Assembly (NCBI GenBank): GCA_023418375.1
Contig: JAEZZV010000359.1
Span: 1 to 6,861, forward strand
Direction of reading: 5' to 3'
DNA length: 6,861 nucleotides
Origin: Actinomycetes bacterium
GTDB taxonomy: Bacteria; Actinomycetota; Actinomycetes; Actinomycetales; Cellulomonadaceae
Part shown: positions 1-5,545 of the stretch, in pieces
How positions within the stretch are numbered: the first letter of the stretch is position 1
Layout of the letters: each line of letters begins with the position of its first letter
Translations under genes and position numbers: made by a program
The notes under the pieces: generated by a model
The model's database searches: none
What the model was told of the DNA's origin: nothing
Seen by the model: only the letters and a program-made list of their open reading frames with translations

Positions 1-1204
1 CCTGGTGGAGCTCCTCGAGCGCGCGCGGCACGCGGCTGGGGTTGCGGTCGAGCAGGAGCTTGGTCGCCTCGACGCGGAGGTCGATCCCGGCCAGCGACTG
101 GATGAACCCGTCGTGCAGGTCGCGCGCGATGCGGGCACGCTCGTCGGCCAGGCCCGCGCGCTCGTGCGCCGTGCGCGCCTGCCCGAGCACGAAGGCGAGC
201 GCCGCCTGCGCGGCGAACGTCTCCGACAGGGCCAGGTCCGCCGGGGCGAACGGCGGGGCGCCCTTGCGCCGCAGGAGGATGAGCACGCCGAGGCTCTCCC
301 CGCCGGACCGCAGGGGGACGTAGAGCGCGGGCCCGAACTGGCGCATCGGGGGCAGGGGGTGCCGCTCCTGCACGGACGACGGCGTCGCGTCGCCCACCCC
401 GGTGGCGAAGACCTCGATGGACCGCGCGCCGGGCGGCATCCGCAGACCCAGCAGCTCGTCGGCGGCGTGGCCGTCGACGATCTCCATCACGAGCTCCCCG
501 CCGACCCCCGGGAGCACGAGCGCCGCGGTGTCCGCGCCGTCGATCTCGCGGGCGCTGGCGGCGACGGTGGCCAGCACCTCCTCGGCGTCCGCGCCCTCCA
601 GCAGCATCGCCGTGATCTGCTGGCCGGCGGTGAGCCAGCGCTCCCTCCGGCGCTCGATCGCGTACAGCTCCGCGTTCTGGATCGCGACGGCCGCGGCCGC
701 GCCGAGGGCCGTGACGACGGCCTCGTCCCCGGCGTCGAACCCGCCGGGCTTGTCGGCGAGGTAGAGGTAGCCGTACGTCTCCCCCATCACCCGCACGGCC
801 GTGCCGAGGAAGGGGCCCATCGGCGGGTGCCCCTCGGGCCAGCCGAGGAACGCGGGGTGCGCGGTCAGGTCGTCCAGCCGCAGGACCCCCTCGTCCGGGA
901 TCCGGCCCAGGACGCCGACGGCGTGCGGCGGGTGCGCGAGCGCGGCGACGACGGCGCCGGGCACGCCCACCTGCACGAAGGTCCGGGAGGCCCCCCGCTC
1001 GTCGAGGATGTTGATCGCGCCGTAGCGCGCCCCCGTCATGGCGGTGCTGGCCTCGACGAACCGCTGCAGCAGGCTCGGCAGGTCCAGGTCGGCCGCGAGG
1101 GCCAGGACCGCGCGCAGCAGGTCGGTGGTGGCCTCCGCCTCGTGTCGGGCGGCGGCCGGGAGCGTGGGATGACGGTCCTGGACCGACGTGCGTTCGCGTG
1201 CCAT
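1..1204 (-). CDS. DevS/DosS-like GAF-GAF sensor histidine kinase, 3' end cut off by the window edge
   Basis: I translated this by hand: 401 codons are open from the ATG at 1204-1202 to the left edge. Residues about 28-182 form one GAF domain (GARYGAINILDERG near 58-71; HPPMGPFLGTAVRV from 126; GYLYLADK near 145-152). Residues about 190-345 form a second GAF domain. A HisKA_3-type dimerisation and phosphoacceptor helix follows (ERARIARDLHDGFIQSLAGI, phosphoacceptor His364). The HATPase domain should lie beyond the window. By family knowledge it autophosphorylates His364 and passes the phosphate to a NarL/LuxR-type response regulator, which is not seen here. No transmembrane segment is present in the visible part, so it is probably cytosolic. 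H126 and Y148 have the spacing (22 residues) of H149 and Y171 in M. tuberculosis DosS, as I recall that sequence, so a haem-based gas or redox sensor is inferred. The start is well fixed: an in-frame TAG lies at 1234-1232, with no other ATG, GTG or TTG between. No Shine-Dalgarno sequence is visible. Confidence 0.9.
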   Translation of the reverse strand, partial: MARERTSVQDRHPTLPAAARHEAEATTDLLRAVLALAADLDLPSLLQRFVEASTAMTGARYGAINILDERGASRTFVQVGVPGAVVAALAHPPHAVGVLGRIPDEGVLRLDDLTAHPAFLGWPEGHPPMGPFLGTAVRVMGETYGYLYLADKPGGFDAGDEAVVTALGAAAAVAIQNAELYAIERRRERWLTAGQQITAMLLEGADAEEVLATVAASAREIDGADTAALVLPGVGGELVMEIVDGHAADELLGLRMPPGARSIEVFATGVGDATPSSVQERHPLPPMRQFGPALYVPLRSGGESLGVLILLRRKGAPPFAPADLALSETFAAQAALAFVLGQARTAHERAGLADERARIARDLHDGFIQSLAGIDLRVEATKLLLDRNPSRVPRALEELHQ

Positions 1205-1214
1205 GGCACCGACA

Positions 1215-1220
1215 AGTCTA
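1215..1220 (-). promoter_or_regulatory. Candidate -10 element (TAGACT) of the sensor kinase gene
   Basis: On the minus strand TAGACT fits the actinobacterial TANNNT -10 pattern and lies 10 nt before the ATG at 1204. Transcription would begin about 4 nt before the start codon, giving a nearly leaderless mRNA, which agrees with the absent Shine-Dalgarno sequence. No convincing -35 is visible; the closest is ATGACG at 1241-1236 with a short 15-bp spacer. The element overlaps the 1218-1235 inverted repeat, so a bound regulator would cover the -10. Confidence 0.35.
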
Positions 1221-1235
1221 GGACCAAGGTCCTAG
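1218..1235. promoter_or_regulatory. DosR/DevR-like operator (inverted repeat CTAGGACC-AA-GGTCCTAG)
   Basis: This is a perfect 8-bp inverted repeat around a 2-bp AA centre. The DosR/DevR dormancy box is usually written TTSGGGACTWWAGTCCCSAA. On that register the core GGAC and GTCC halves match at exactly the right spacing and the two central positions are W. Mismatches fall at the base before each GGAC half and at the two bases flanking the centre. It ends 13 bp before the start codon of a DosS-like kinase, which suggests autoregulation by a DosR-family regulator. It could instead act on the divergent transporter gene. The site is read from sequence; the regulator assignment is inference. Confidence 0.6.
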
Positions 1236-1307
1236 CGTCATCGAGCGTCCTTCCCGGGTTCGCCCTCCCGCGCGCCCGGCGGTCCCCGGCCGAGCCAGGT
1301 CACCCGC

Positions 1308-1397
1308 ATGCCTCACGATCGGCCGGGATCCCGCCGCGGTGAGGTGTCCGGAGCCCGTGGGCCCGCGTGGGTGGCGCGTGCCACACTCGCCCGATGA
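1308..1397 (+). other. Possible 29-codon leader ORF ending in an ATGA overlap with the MFS gene
   Basis: An ATG at 1308 opens a 29-codon frame (MPHDRPGSRRGEVSGARG..., Arg-rich) whose TGA at 1395-1397 overlaps the transporter's ATG at 1394 as ATGA, the classic layout for translational coupling. A weak AGGT lies at 1297-1300, 7 nt before its ATG. Short open frames are common in DNA this GC-rich, so it may be chance. The rest of the 1205-1393 gap holds the operator and the -10 candidates described separately; I see nothing else in it. Confidence 0.2.
1382..1387 (+). promoter_or_regulatory. Candidate -10 element (CACACT) for a leaderless MFS transcript
   Basis: CACACT fits NANNNT and sits exactly 6 nt before the ATG at 1394. 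This would place the transcription start at or next to the start codon. There is no Shine-Dalgarno sequence in front of that ATG. The first base is C rather than the preferred T and no clear -35 is seen, so this is weak evidence by itself. The same geometry recurs before the DUF1905 gene. Confidence 0.25.
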
Positions 1398-2647
1398 CGC
1401 CCGCGGCGCGCACGGTGGTCCGCACGTACCTCGTGCTGATGGCTGGCAACACGCTCGCGACGTCGCTCATCTGGGGCATCAACACGCTGTTCCTGCTGGA
1501 CGCCGGCCTGAGCAACCTCGAGGCCTTCGCCGCGAACGCCTTCTTCACGCTCGGGATGGTGCTCTTCGAGATCCCGACGGGCGTGGTCGCCGATGCGCGT
1601 GGCCGGCGCGCCTCCTTCCTGCTCGGCACCGTCGTGCTCGCGGCGAGCACGTTCTGGTACTACCTGCTGTGGGCGACGAGCGGCCCGTTCTGGCTCTGGG
1701 CGGTCGTCTCGGTCCTCATCGGGCTGGGCTACACGTTCTTCTCGGGAGCCACGGAGGCGTGGCTGGTCGACGCCCTGGCGTGGGCGGGCTACACGGGCGC
1801 CCTGGAGCGGGTCTTCGGCAGGGCGCAGGTCGTCTCCGGCGTGGCCATGCTCGTGGGCGCCGTCGGCGGCGGGGCGCTCGCCCAGGCCACCTCGCTCGGC
1901 GTGCCGTTCCTCGCCCGGGTGGGCGCGCTGGCGCTCATGGCGCTCGTCGCGGCCGCGTGGATGCACGACCGGGGCTTCACCCCCGACCGCGGCGCGTCCC
2001 CCGGGCAGGCGGCGCGCAGCATCCTCCGCGCCTCGCTGCGGCACGGGCTGGGCAACCCCCCGGTGCGCTGGCTCATGCTCGCGGCGCCGTTCGTGTCCGG
2101 CGTCGGCATCTACGCCTTCTACGCGATGCAGCCCTTCCTGCTGGACCTGTACGGCGACCAGGGCGCCTACACCGTCGCCGGGCTCGCGGCCGCCATCCTC
2201 GCCGCCTCCCAGACCGTGGGAGGCCTGCTCGCGCCGACCCTGCGGCGCCTCGTCGCGCGCCGGACGTCGGCGATCGTCCTGGGCACGCTGGCGTCCGCCG
2301 CGGCGCTCGCCGCCCTCGGCCGCACCAGCGCCTTCGCGGTGGCGCTCGGCCTGCTCGTCGTCTGGGGCCTGGTCGAGGCCGCCGTCCAGCCCGTGCGGCG
2401 GGCCTACCTCAACGACCTCATCCCGGGTGCCCAGCGCGCCACCGTGCTCTCGTTCGACTCGCTCATGGCGAACCTCGGCGGCATCGGGATCCAGCCCGCG
2501 CTCGGCCGCGTCGCGGACCTGCGCGGCTACGGCGCGTCCTACGTCGTCGGCGCGGCCGTGCAGCTGGTGGCCGTCCCGTTCCTGCTGGCCAGCCGACGCC
2601 GACGGCACCCCGCCGACCGGGGCGTCCGCACGCTCCCGGCACCCTGA
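1394..2647 (+). CDS. MFS family transporter, probable drug/metabolite exporter
   Basis: The 417-residue product has the length and hydrophobic pattern of a 12-helix major facilitator. MFS motif A lies in the loop after helix 2 (GVVADARGRR, residues 63-72, preceded by FEIPT), and a half-repeat version is near 371-380 (GRVADLRGYG). Other conserved stretches of this drug:H+ antiporter-like clade are SGATEAWLVD (117-126) and RAYLNDLIPGAQRATVLSFD (336-355), from my memory of the family. A basic, hydrophilic central loop (about 190-225) separates the two six-helix halves. It should act in the cytoplasmic membrane as a proton-coupled exporter; the substrate cannot be told. I chose ATG 1394 because the first helix starts soon after it. 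GTG 1367, with GGAG 13 nt upstream, would add nine residues (MGGACHTRP) and is a less likely alternative. The C-terminus ends in a short Arg-rich tail. Confidence 0.9.
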   Translation: MTPAARTVVRTYLVLMAGNTLATSLIWGINTLFLLDAGLSNLEAFAANAFFTLGMVLFEIPTGVVADARGRRASFLLGTVVLAASTFWYYLLWATSGPFWLWAVVSVLIGLGYTFFSGATEAWLVDALAWAGYTGALERVFGRAQVVSGVAMLVGAVGGGALAQATSLGVPFLARVGALALMALVAAAWMHDRGFTPDRGASPGQAARSILRASLRHGLGNPPVRWLMLAAPFVSGVGIYAFYAMQPFLLDLYGDQGAYTVAGLAAAILAASQTVGGLLAPTLRRLVARRTSAIVLGTLASAAALAALGRTSAFAVALGLLVVWGLVEAAVQPVRRAYLNDLIPGAQRATVLSFDSLMANLGGIGIQPALGRVADLRGYGASYVVGAAVQLVAVPFLLASRRRRHPADRGVRTLPAP

Positions 2648-2718
2648 CCGCAGGTGCCCGATCAGTCGTCGCGCCGGTGCCGGTCTGCCCTCCCACGCAC
2701 TCCGTCCGGGAGGACACC

Positions 2719-2871
2719 ATGGACGACGCACCCGCTCAGGGGCACGAACCGCCGGCGGACGAGCCGCAGCCCGGCCGGCCGCTCGCCTGGCCGAGCCCGC
2801 CGCCGCAGACCGTCGAGCACGCCGTGGCCCTGCTGGCCTCGGCGTGGACCCGCACCAGGGGCGCGGCGTGA
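2719..2871 (+). CDS. Small 50-residue hypothetical protein
   Basis: I do not recognise this protein. It starts at an ATG with the best ribosome binding site in the window (GGGAGGA at 2708-2714, 4 nt before the ATG). The first 30 residues are acidic and proline-rich (MDDAPAQGHEPPADEPQPG...). The last 20 resemble a short amphipathic helix (TVEHAVALLASAWTRT). No signal peptide or membrane segment is evident. It follows the MFS gene by 71 bp. Its stop overlaps an in-frame GTG at 2868 (GTGA) that reads without interruption into the downstream DUF1905 frame, so the two could be translationally coupled. The strong SD and the clean stop favour a real gene; short length and lack of a known family argue for caution. 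Confidence 0.5.
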   Translation: MDDAPAQGHEPPADEPQPGRPLAWPSPPPQTVEHAVALLASAWTRTRGAA

Positions 2872-2939
2872 GCGCGGGCGGACGCGGCCGCGCCGGGGCC
2901 GGCGGCGGGAGGGCCGGGACCGACGTCGGGGGCCGATGG

Positions 2940-2945
2940 CAGCAT
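2940..2945 (+). promoter_or_regulatory. Candidate -10 element (CAGCAT) for a leaderless DUF1905 transcript
   Basis: CAGCAT is placed exactly 6 nt before the GTG at 2952, the same geometry as CACACT before the MFS start. A leaderless mRNA beginning at the GTG would fit the lack of a clear Shine-Dalgarno sequence. The hexamer deviates from TANNNT at its first base and no -35 stands out. Confidence 0.2.
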
Positions 2946-2951
2946 GGACGG

Positions 2952-3254
2952 GTGACCTGGGACTTCGAGGCCCCGCTGTGGCTGTGGGACGCGCGGCAGG
3001 CCGACGCGTGGACCTTCGTGAGCCTGCCGCCGGACGTCGCGGACGACGTGCTCGACGCGGGCGGGGCCGTCACCCGGGGATTCGGCTCGCTGCGCGTCGA
3101 GGTCACCGTCGGGGCGACCACGTGGCGGACGTCCGTGTTCCCCTCCAAGGGGCTCGCCACGTACGTGCTGCCGATCAAGCGTGTGGTCCGACGCGCGGAG
3201 GGCCTCGCCGAGGGTGACACGGCACGCGTCCGGCTCCGGCTCGTCGACATCTGA
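2952..3254 (+). CDS. DUF1905 domain-containing protein
   Basis: The 100-residue product is nearly all one DUF1905 domain, a small beta-rich fold of unknown biochemical function that is widespread in bacteria, often alone or fused to a YdeI/OmpD-associated-type segment. The hallmark stretches are visible: FEAPLWLW (5-12), AWTFVSLPPDVADDV (19-33), RGFGSLRVEVTVGATTWRTS (42-61), FPSKGLATYVLPIKRVVRRA (63-82) and the closing GDTARVRLRLV (88-98). The GTG at 2952 gives the usual length for a stand-alone domain. A GTG at 2868, overlapping the preceding stop as GTGA, would add 28 Gly/Arg/Ala-rich residues that look non-coding, so I prefer 2952. Its stop overlaps by one base an ATG at 3254 in the frame of the next gene. 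It is probably cytosolic; no link to the neighbours is evident beyond shared strand. Confidence 0.85.
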   Translation: MTWDFEAPLWLWDARQADAWTFVSLPPDVADDVLDAGGAVTRGFGSLRVEVTVGATTWRTSVFPSKGLATYVLPIKRVVRRAEGLAEGDTARVRLRLVDI

Positions 3255-3306
3255 TGCCGCACGGGGCGAAGCGGACAGTTTCCCCCCCGTCCGTTCGTCT
3301 CACCCC

Positions 3307-3334
3307 CTCATGTCCGGCCCACGCGGTCCGATGG
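3307..3334 (+). promoter_or_regulatory. Possible sigma-28 (FliA/SigD)-like promoter for the phosphodiesterase gene
   Basis: CTCA at 3307-3310 is followed after 16 nt by TCCGATGG at 3327-3334. This resembles the sigma-28 pattern TAAA-N15-GCCGATAA: the CCGAT core is intact and the spacing is compatible, but the -35 matches only in part. Transcription would start close to the GTG at 3341. A c-di-GMP gene under a motility sigma factor would make biological sense, but no flagellar gene is in the window. Confidence 0.3.
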
Positions 3335-3340
3335 AGTGAC

Positions 3341-5506
3341 GTGGGCGACGGGCGACGTGCGCGAACGAGCGACGACCCGATCCCGCCGGACCACCTCGTC
3401 CGTTTCCTCGCATCGGTGAGCCGGTGCGCCGACATGGCCTCGGCCGTGCAGGCCGCCGCCGAGCTCGCGGCGCAGGGGCTCGGGGCCGAGGCCGGTGCGG
3501 CGACGGTCGGTCGCACCGCCACGTCCGTCGTCGGCTTCGGCAACCTCGCCGACCCGGTGGCCGAGCTCCTCGTCGACGCCCCGGGCGACGACCCCGTGGA
3601 CGTTGCCGGGGTGGGCGTGTGCCACCGCCTCTCCGCCACCTGGAACGCCGGCACCAGCGGCCGCCTGTCGGTGGCCCGGACCGGTGAACCCTTCACCGCC
3701 GAGCACGGGCAGCTGCTGCTCGCGATGGCCGGTGGCCTCGGGCTCGCGCTGGACATGATCGGCGCGCTCGAGCGCCAGGCGAACTCCGAGCGGCTGCTCA
3801 CCGTGCTGCTGGACGTCCAGCGCGCCATCTCGCACCGCGCACCCCTGGCCACGATCCTGACGACGATCACCGACGGCGCCTCGAGGGTGCTCAACGGCTG
3901 GCCGGTCGCCCTCGTCCTGGACGACGACGCCGGCCGCCCGCTCGTCGCGGGCGCCGACGTGCCCGATGCGCCGACCACCCTCTCCGTCCCGGTCCACGTG
4001 CACGGCGTGCCCGCGGGCGAGCTGCGCACGACGGCCCCGAACGGCGCGACGGCCGGCCCGCTGGAGCTGGAGCTGCTGCAGACGTTCGCCGAGCACGCGA
4101 GCCTCGCGCTCACGGAGGCACGCACGTTCGAGGCGTTCCAGGAGGCGTTCTGGGACGGGCTGACCGGTCTGCCGACACGTCAGCTGCTCGTCGACAGGCT
4201 GCGGCACCTGCTGCGGGACGCCGACACGGACGGCCTGCCCTCCCTGCTCCTGCTGCACCTCGACCGCTTCGGTGAGGTCAACGACATCCTCGGCCGCGCG
4301 TCGGGCGACGAGCTGCTCCAGCAGGTCACCGAGCGGCTGCTCGCGACCGTCGCGACGGACGCCACGGTCGCCAGGTTCGGGGGTGCCGAGTTCGCCGTGC
4401 TCCTGCCCGGCCCGGCGCGCACCGCGCCCGAGTCGGTGGCGCGCCGGGTCATCGCGACGCTCGAGCGTCCGTTCACGGTCCAGGGGACGCTCGTCCACGT
4501 CGGTGTGGCCGTCGGCGTCGCGCACGCGGCCGACTGCGGCGCCCGCGGCGCCGACGAGCTGCTCTCGAACGCCGACGTCGCCCGCTACCGCGCCCGCGCG
4601 GCCGGCAGCGGGGCCGTCGTGACCTACGACGGGCACATGCGCGCCGCGCTGCTCGAGCGCCTGGAGATGCAGGCCCACCTGCAGACCGCGCTGGACCGCC
4701 ACGAGCTGGTGCTGCACTACCAGCCGATCGTCGAGCTGGCGTCCGGGCGCTCGATCGGCGTCGAGGCCCTGCTGCGGTGGACCCACCCCGACCGCGGCGC
4801 CGTCGCGCCGTCGGACTTCATCCCGATCGCCGAGGTGACCGGCGCCATCGTGCCGATCGGCCGCTGGGTGCTGGAGACCGCATGCCGCCAGATCGCCCGC
4901 TGGCGGCTCGTCGACCCCGGGCTGACCATGAACGTCAACGTCTCGGCGCACCAGCTGCGCGACCCCGGCTTCCCCGACGACGTCCGCCGGGCCCTGGACA
5001 CGAGCGGCCTGCCCGGGTCGGCGCTCATCATCGAGATCACCGAGTCGGTGCTCCTCGAGGACGACGACCAGACGCTGGAGAGCCTGCGCACGCTGAAGGA
5101 CCTGGGGGTCGCCGTCGCGCTGGACGACTTCGGCACCGGGTACAGCGCGCTCGGCTACCTGCGCCGCTTCCCCGTGGACATCCTCAAGATCGACAGGTCG
5201 TTCGTCTCGGGCGGCGACGCGGAGCCCGACGACGGCGACCAGCTCGTCCGCACGATCGTCGAGCTCGGGCGCGCCTACGAGCTGGACATCGTCGCGGAGG
5301 GCATCGAGGACGAGGACCAGCGTCAGCGCCTGGTGGAGCTCGGCTGCAGCCACGGCCAGGGGTACCACTTCGGCCGCCCCGCGGACGGCGAGACGTTCGA
5401 CGCACGGCTCGCCACCGTCCACCCCCTCGTGCCGCGCCCGCGTCCTCCCCGGGGCCGCCGGACGGCCGGGGACCGGCCGGGTCTCGCGGGGCCCGGCCGC
5501 TTCTGA
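3341..5506 (+). CDS. GAF-GAF-GGDEF(degenerate)-EAL protein, predicted c-di-GMP phosphodiesterase
   Basis: The product is 721 residues from the GTG at 3341 (GGAG at 3333-3336). An in-frame ATG at 3254 would add 29 unstructured residues. Residues about 18-140 and 150-262 look like two divergent GAF sensory domains. A GGDEF domain spans about 268-430 and an EAL domain about 440-695; the tail is Pro/Arg-rich. The signature reads GGAEF (347-351) and the upstream metal-binding Asp is His306 (LLHLDRF), so both metal-binding carboxylates of a cyclase are missing. No RxxD inhibitory site is seen. N314 and D323 are kept. The EAL domain looks complete: E475-A-L, N533 in NVNVS, E565 in EITES, D595/D596 in DDFGTGYS, K616 in KIDRSFV, E653 and E656 in AEGIE, Q673 in QGYHF. 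It should therefore hydrolyse c-di-GMP to pGpG in the cytosol. The dead GGDEF may bind GTP and tune the EAL domain, as described for Caulobacter PdeA. No membrane segment is seen. Confidence 0.93.
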   Translation: MGDGRRARTSDDPIPPDHLVRFLASVSRCADMASAVQAAAELAAQGLGAEAGAATVGRTATSVVGFGNLADPVAELLVDAPGDDPVDVAGVGVCHRLSATWNAGTSGRLSVARTGEPFTAEHGQLLLAMAGGLGLALDMIGALERQANSERLLTVLLDVQRAISHRAPLATILTTITDGASRVLNGWPVALVLDDDAGRPLVAGADVPDAPTTLSVPVHVHGVPAGELRTTAPNGATAGPLELELLQTFAEHASLALTEARTFEAFQEAFWDGLTGLPTRQLLVDRLRHLLRDADTDGLPSLLLLHLDRFGEVNDILGRASGDELLQQVTERLLATVATDATVARFGGAEFAVLLPGPARTAPESVARRVIATLERPFTVQGTLVHVGVAVGVAHAADCGARGADELLSNADVARYRARAAGSGAVVTYDGHMRAALLERLEMQAHLQTALDRHELVLHYQPIVELASGRSIGVEALLRWTHPDRGAVAPSDFIPIAEVTGAIVPIGRWVLETACRQIARWRLVDPGLTMNVNVSAHQLRDPGFPDDVRRALDTSGLPGSALIIEITESVLLEDDDQTLESLRTLKDLGVAVALDDFGTGYSALGYLRRFPVDILKIDRSFVSGGDAEPDDGDQLVRTIVELGRAYELDIVAEGIEDEDQRQRLVELGCSHGQGYHFGRPADGETFDARLATVHPLVPRPRPPRGRRTAGDRPGLAGPGRF
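5474..5499. terminator. Possible transcription terminator hairpin at the 3' end of the phosphodiesterase gene
   Basis: CGGCCGGG (5474-5481) and CCCGGCCG (5492-5499) form a perfect 8-bp G/C stem around a 10-nt loop, inside the last codons of the EAL gene and close to the convergent stop of the protease gene at 5546. No T-run follows, which is common for actinobacterial hairpins. The 39-bp gap 5507-5545 has only a 4-bp stem (CGCC-CGC-GGCG, 5533-5543). Strong hairpins arise easily by chance at this GC content. Confidence 0.25.
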
Positions 5507-5545
5507 GGCGCGCGCGAGGCGCAGCCCGGCGACGCCCGCGGCGGG

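Noticed and set aside
5..1342. Long plus-strand ORF of 445 codons
   Set aside because: It lies antisense to the GAF-GAF-HisKA_3 kinase, whose domains are clear. Its product is Arg/Gly-rich low complexity with no recognisable domain, typical of a mirror frame in GC-rich DNA.
1593..2951. Reading the DUF1905 frame as part of a 553-codon plus-strand ORF
   Set aside because: The upstream part is out of frame with the MFS and small ORFs and is Ser/Arg-rich mirror sequence; only the last 100 codons look like protein.
1313..3262. Minus-strand ORF of 649 codons across the MFS, small ORF and DUF1905 genes
   Set aside because: It is antisense to three better-supported genes and encodes repetitive Arg/Glu/Gly-rich sequence without domains.
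3254..3340. ATG at 3254 as the start of the GGDEF-EAL gene (TGATG overlap with DUF1905)
   Set aside because: The 29 extra residues look unstructured and the stretch contains the promoter-like CTCA and CCGAT elements. GTG 3341 has GGAG just upstream. The longer form is not excluded.
3308..5422. Minus-strand ORF of 704 codons
   Set aside because: It is a mirror frame of the GGDEF-EAL gene, which has complete catalytic motifs. The antisense product is low complexity.
5507..5545. Intrinsic terminator in the convergent gap
   Set aside because: Only a 4-bp stem with a 3-nt loop and no T-run; not enough to call.
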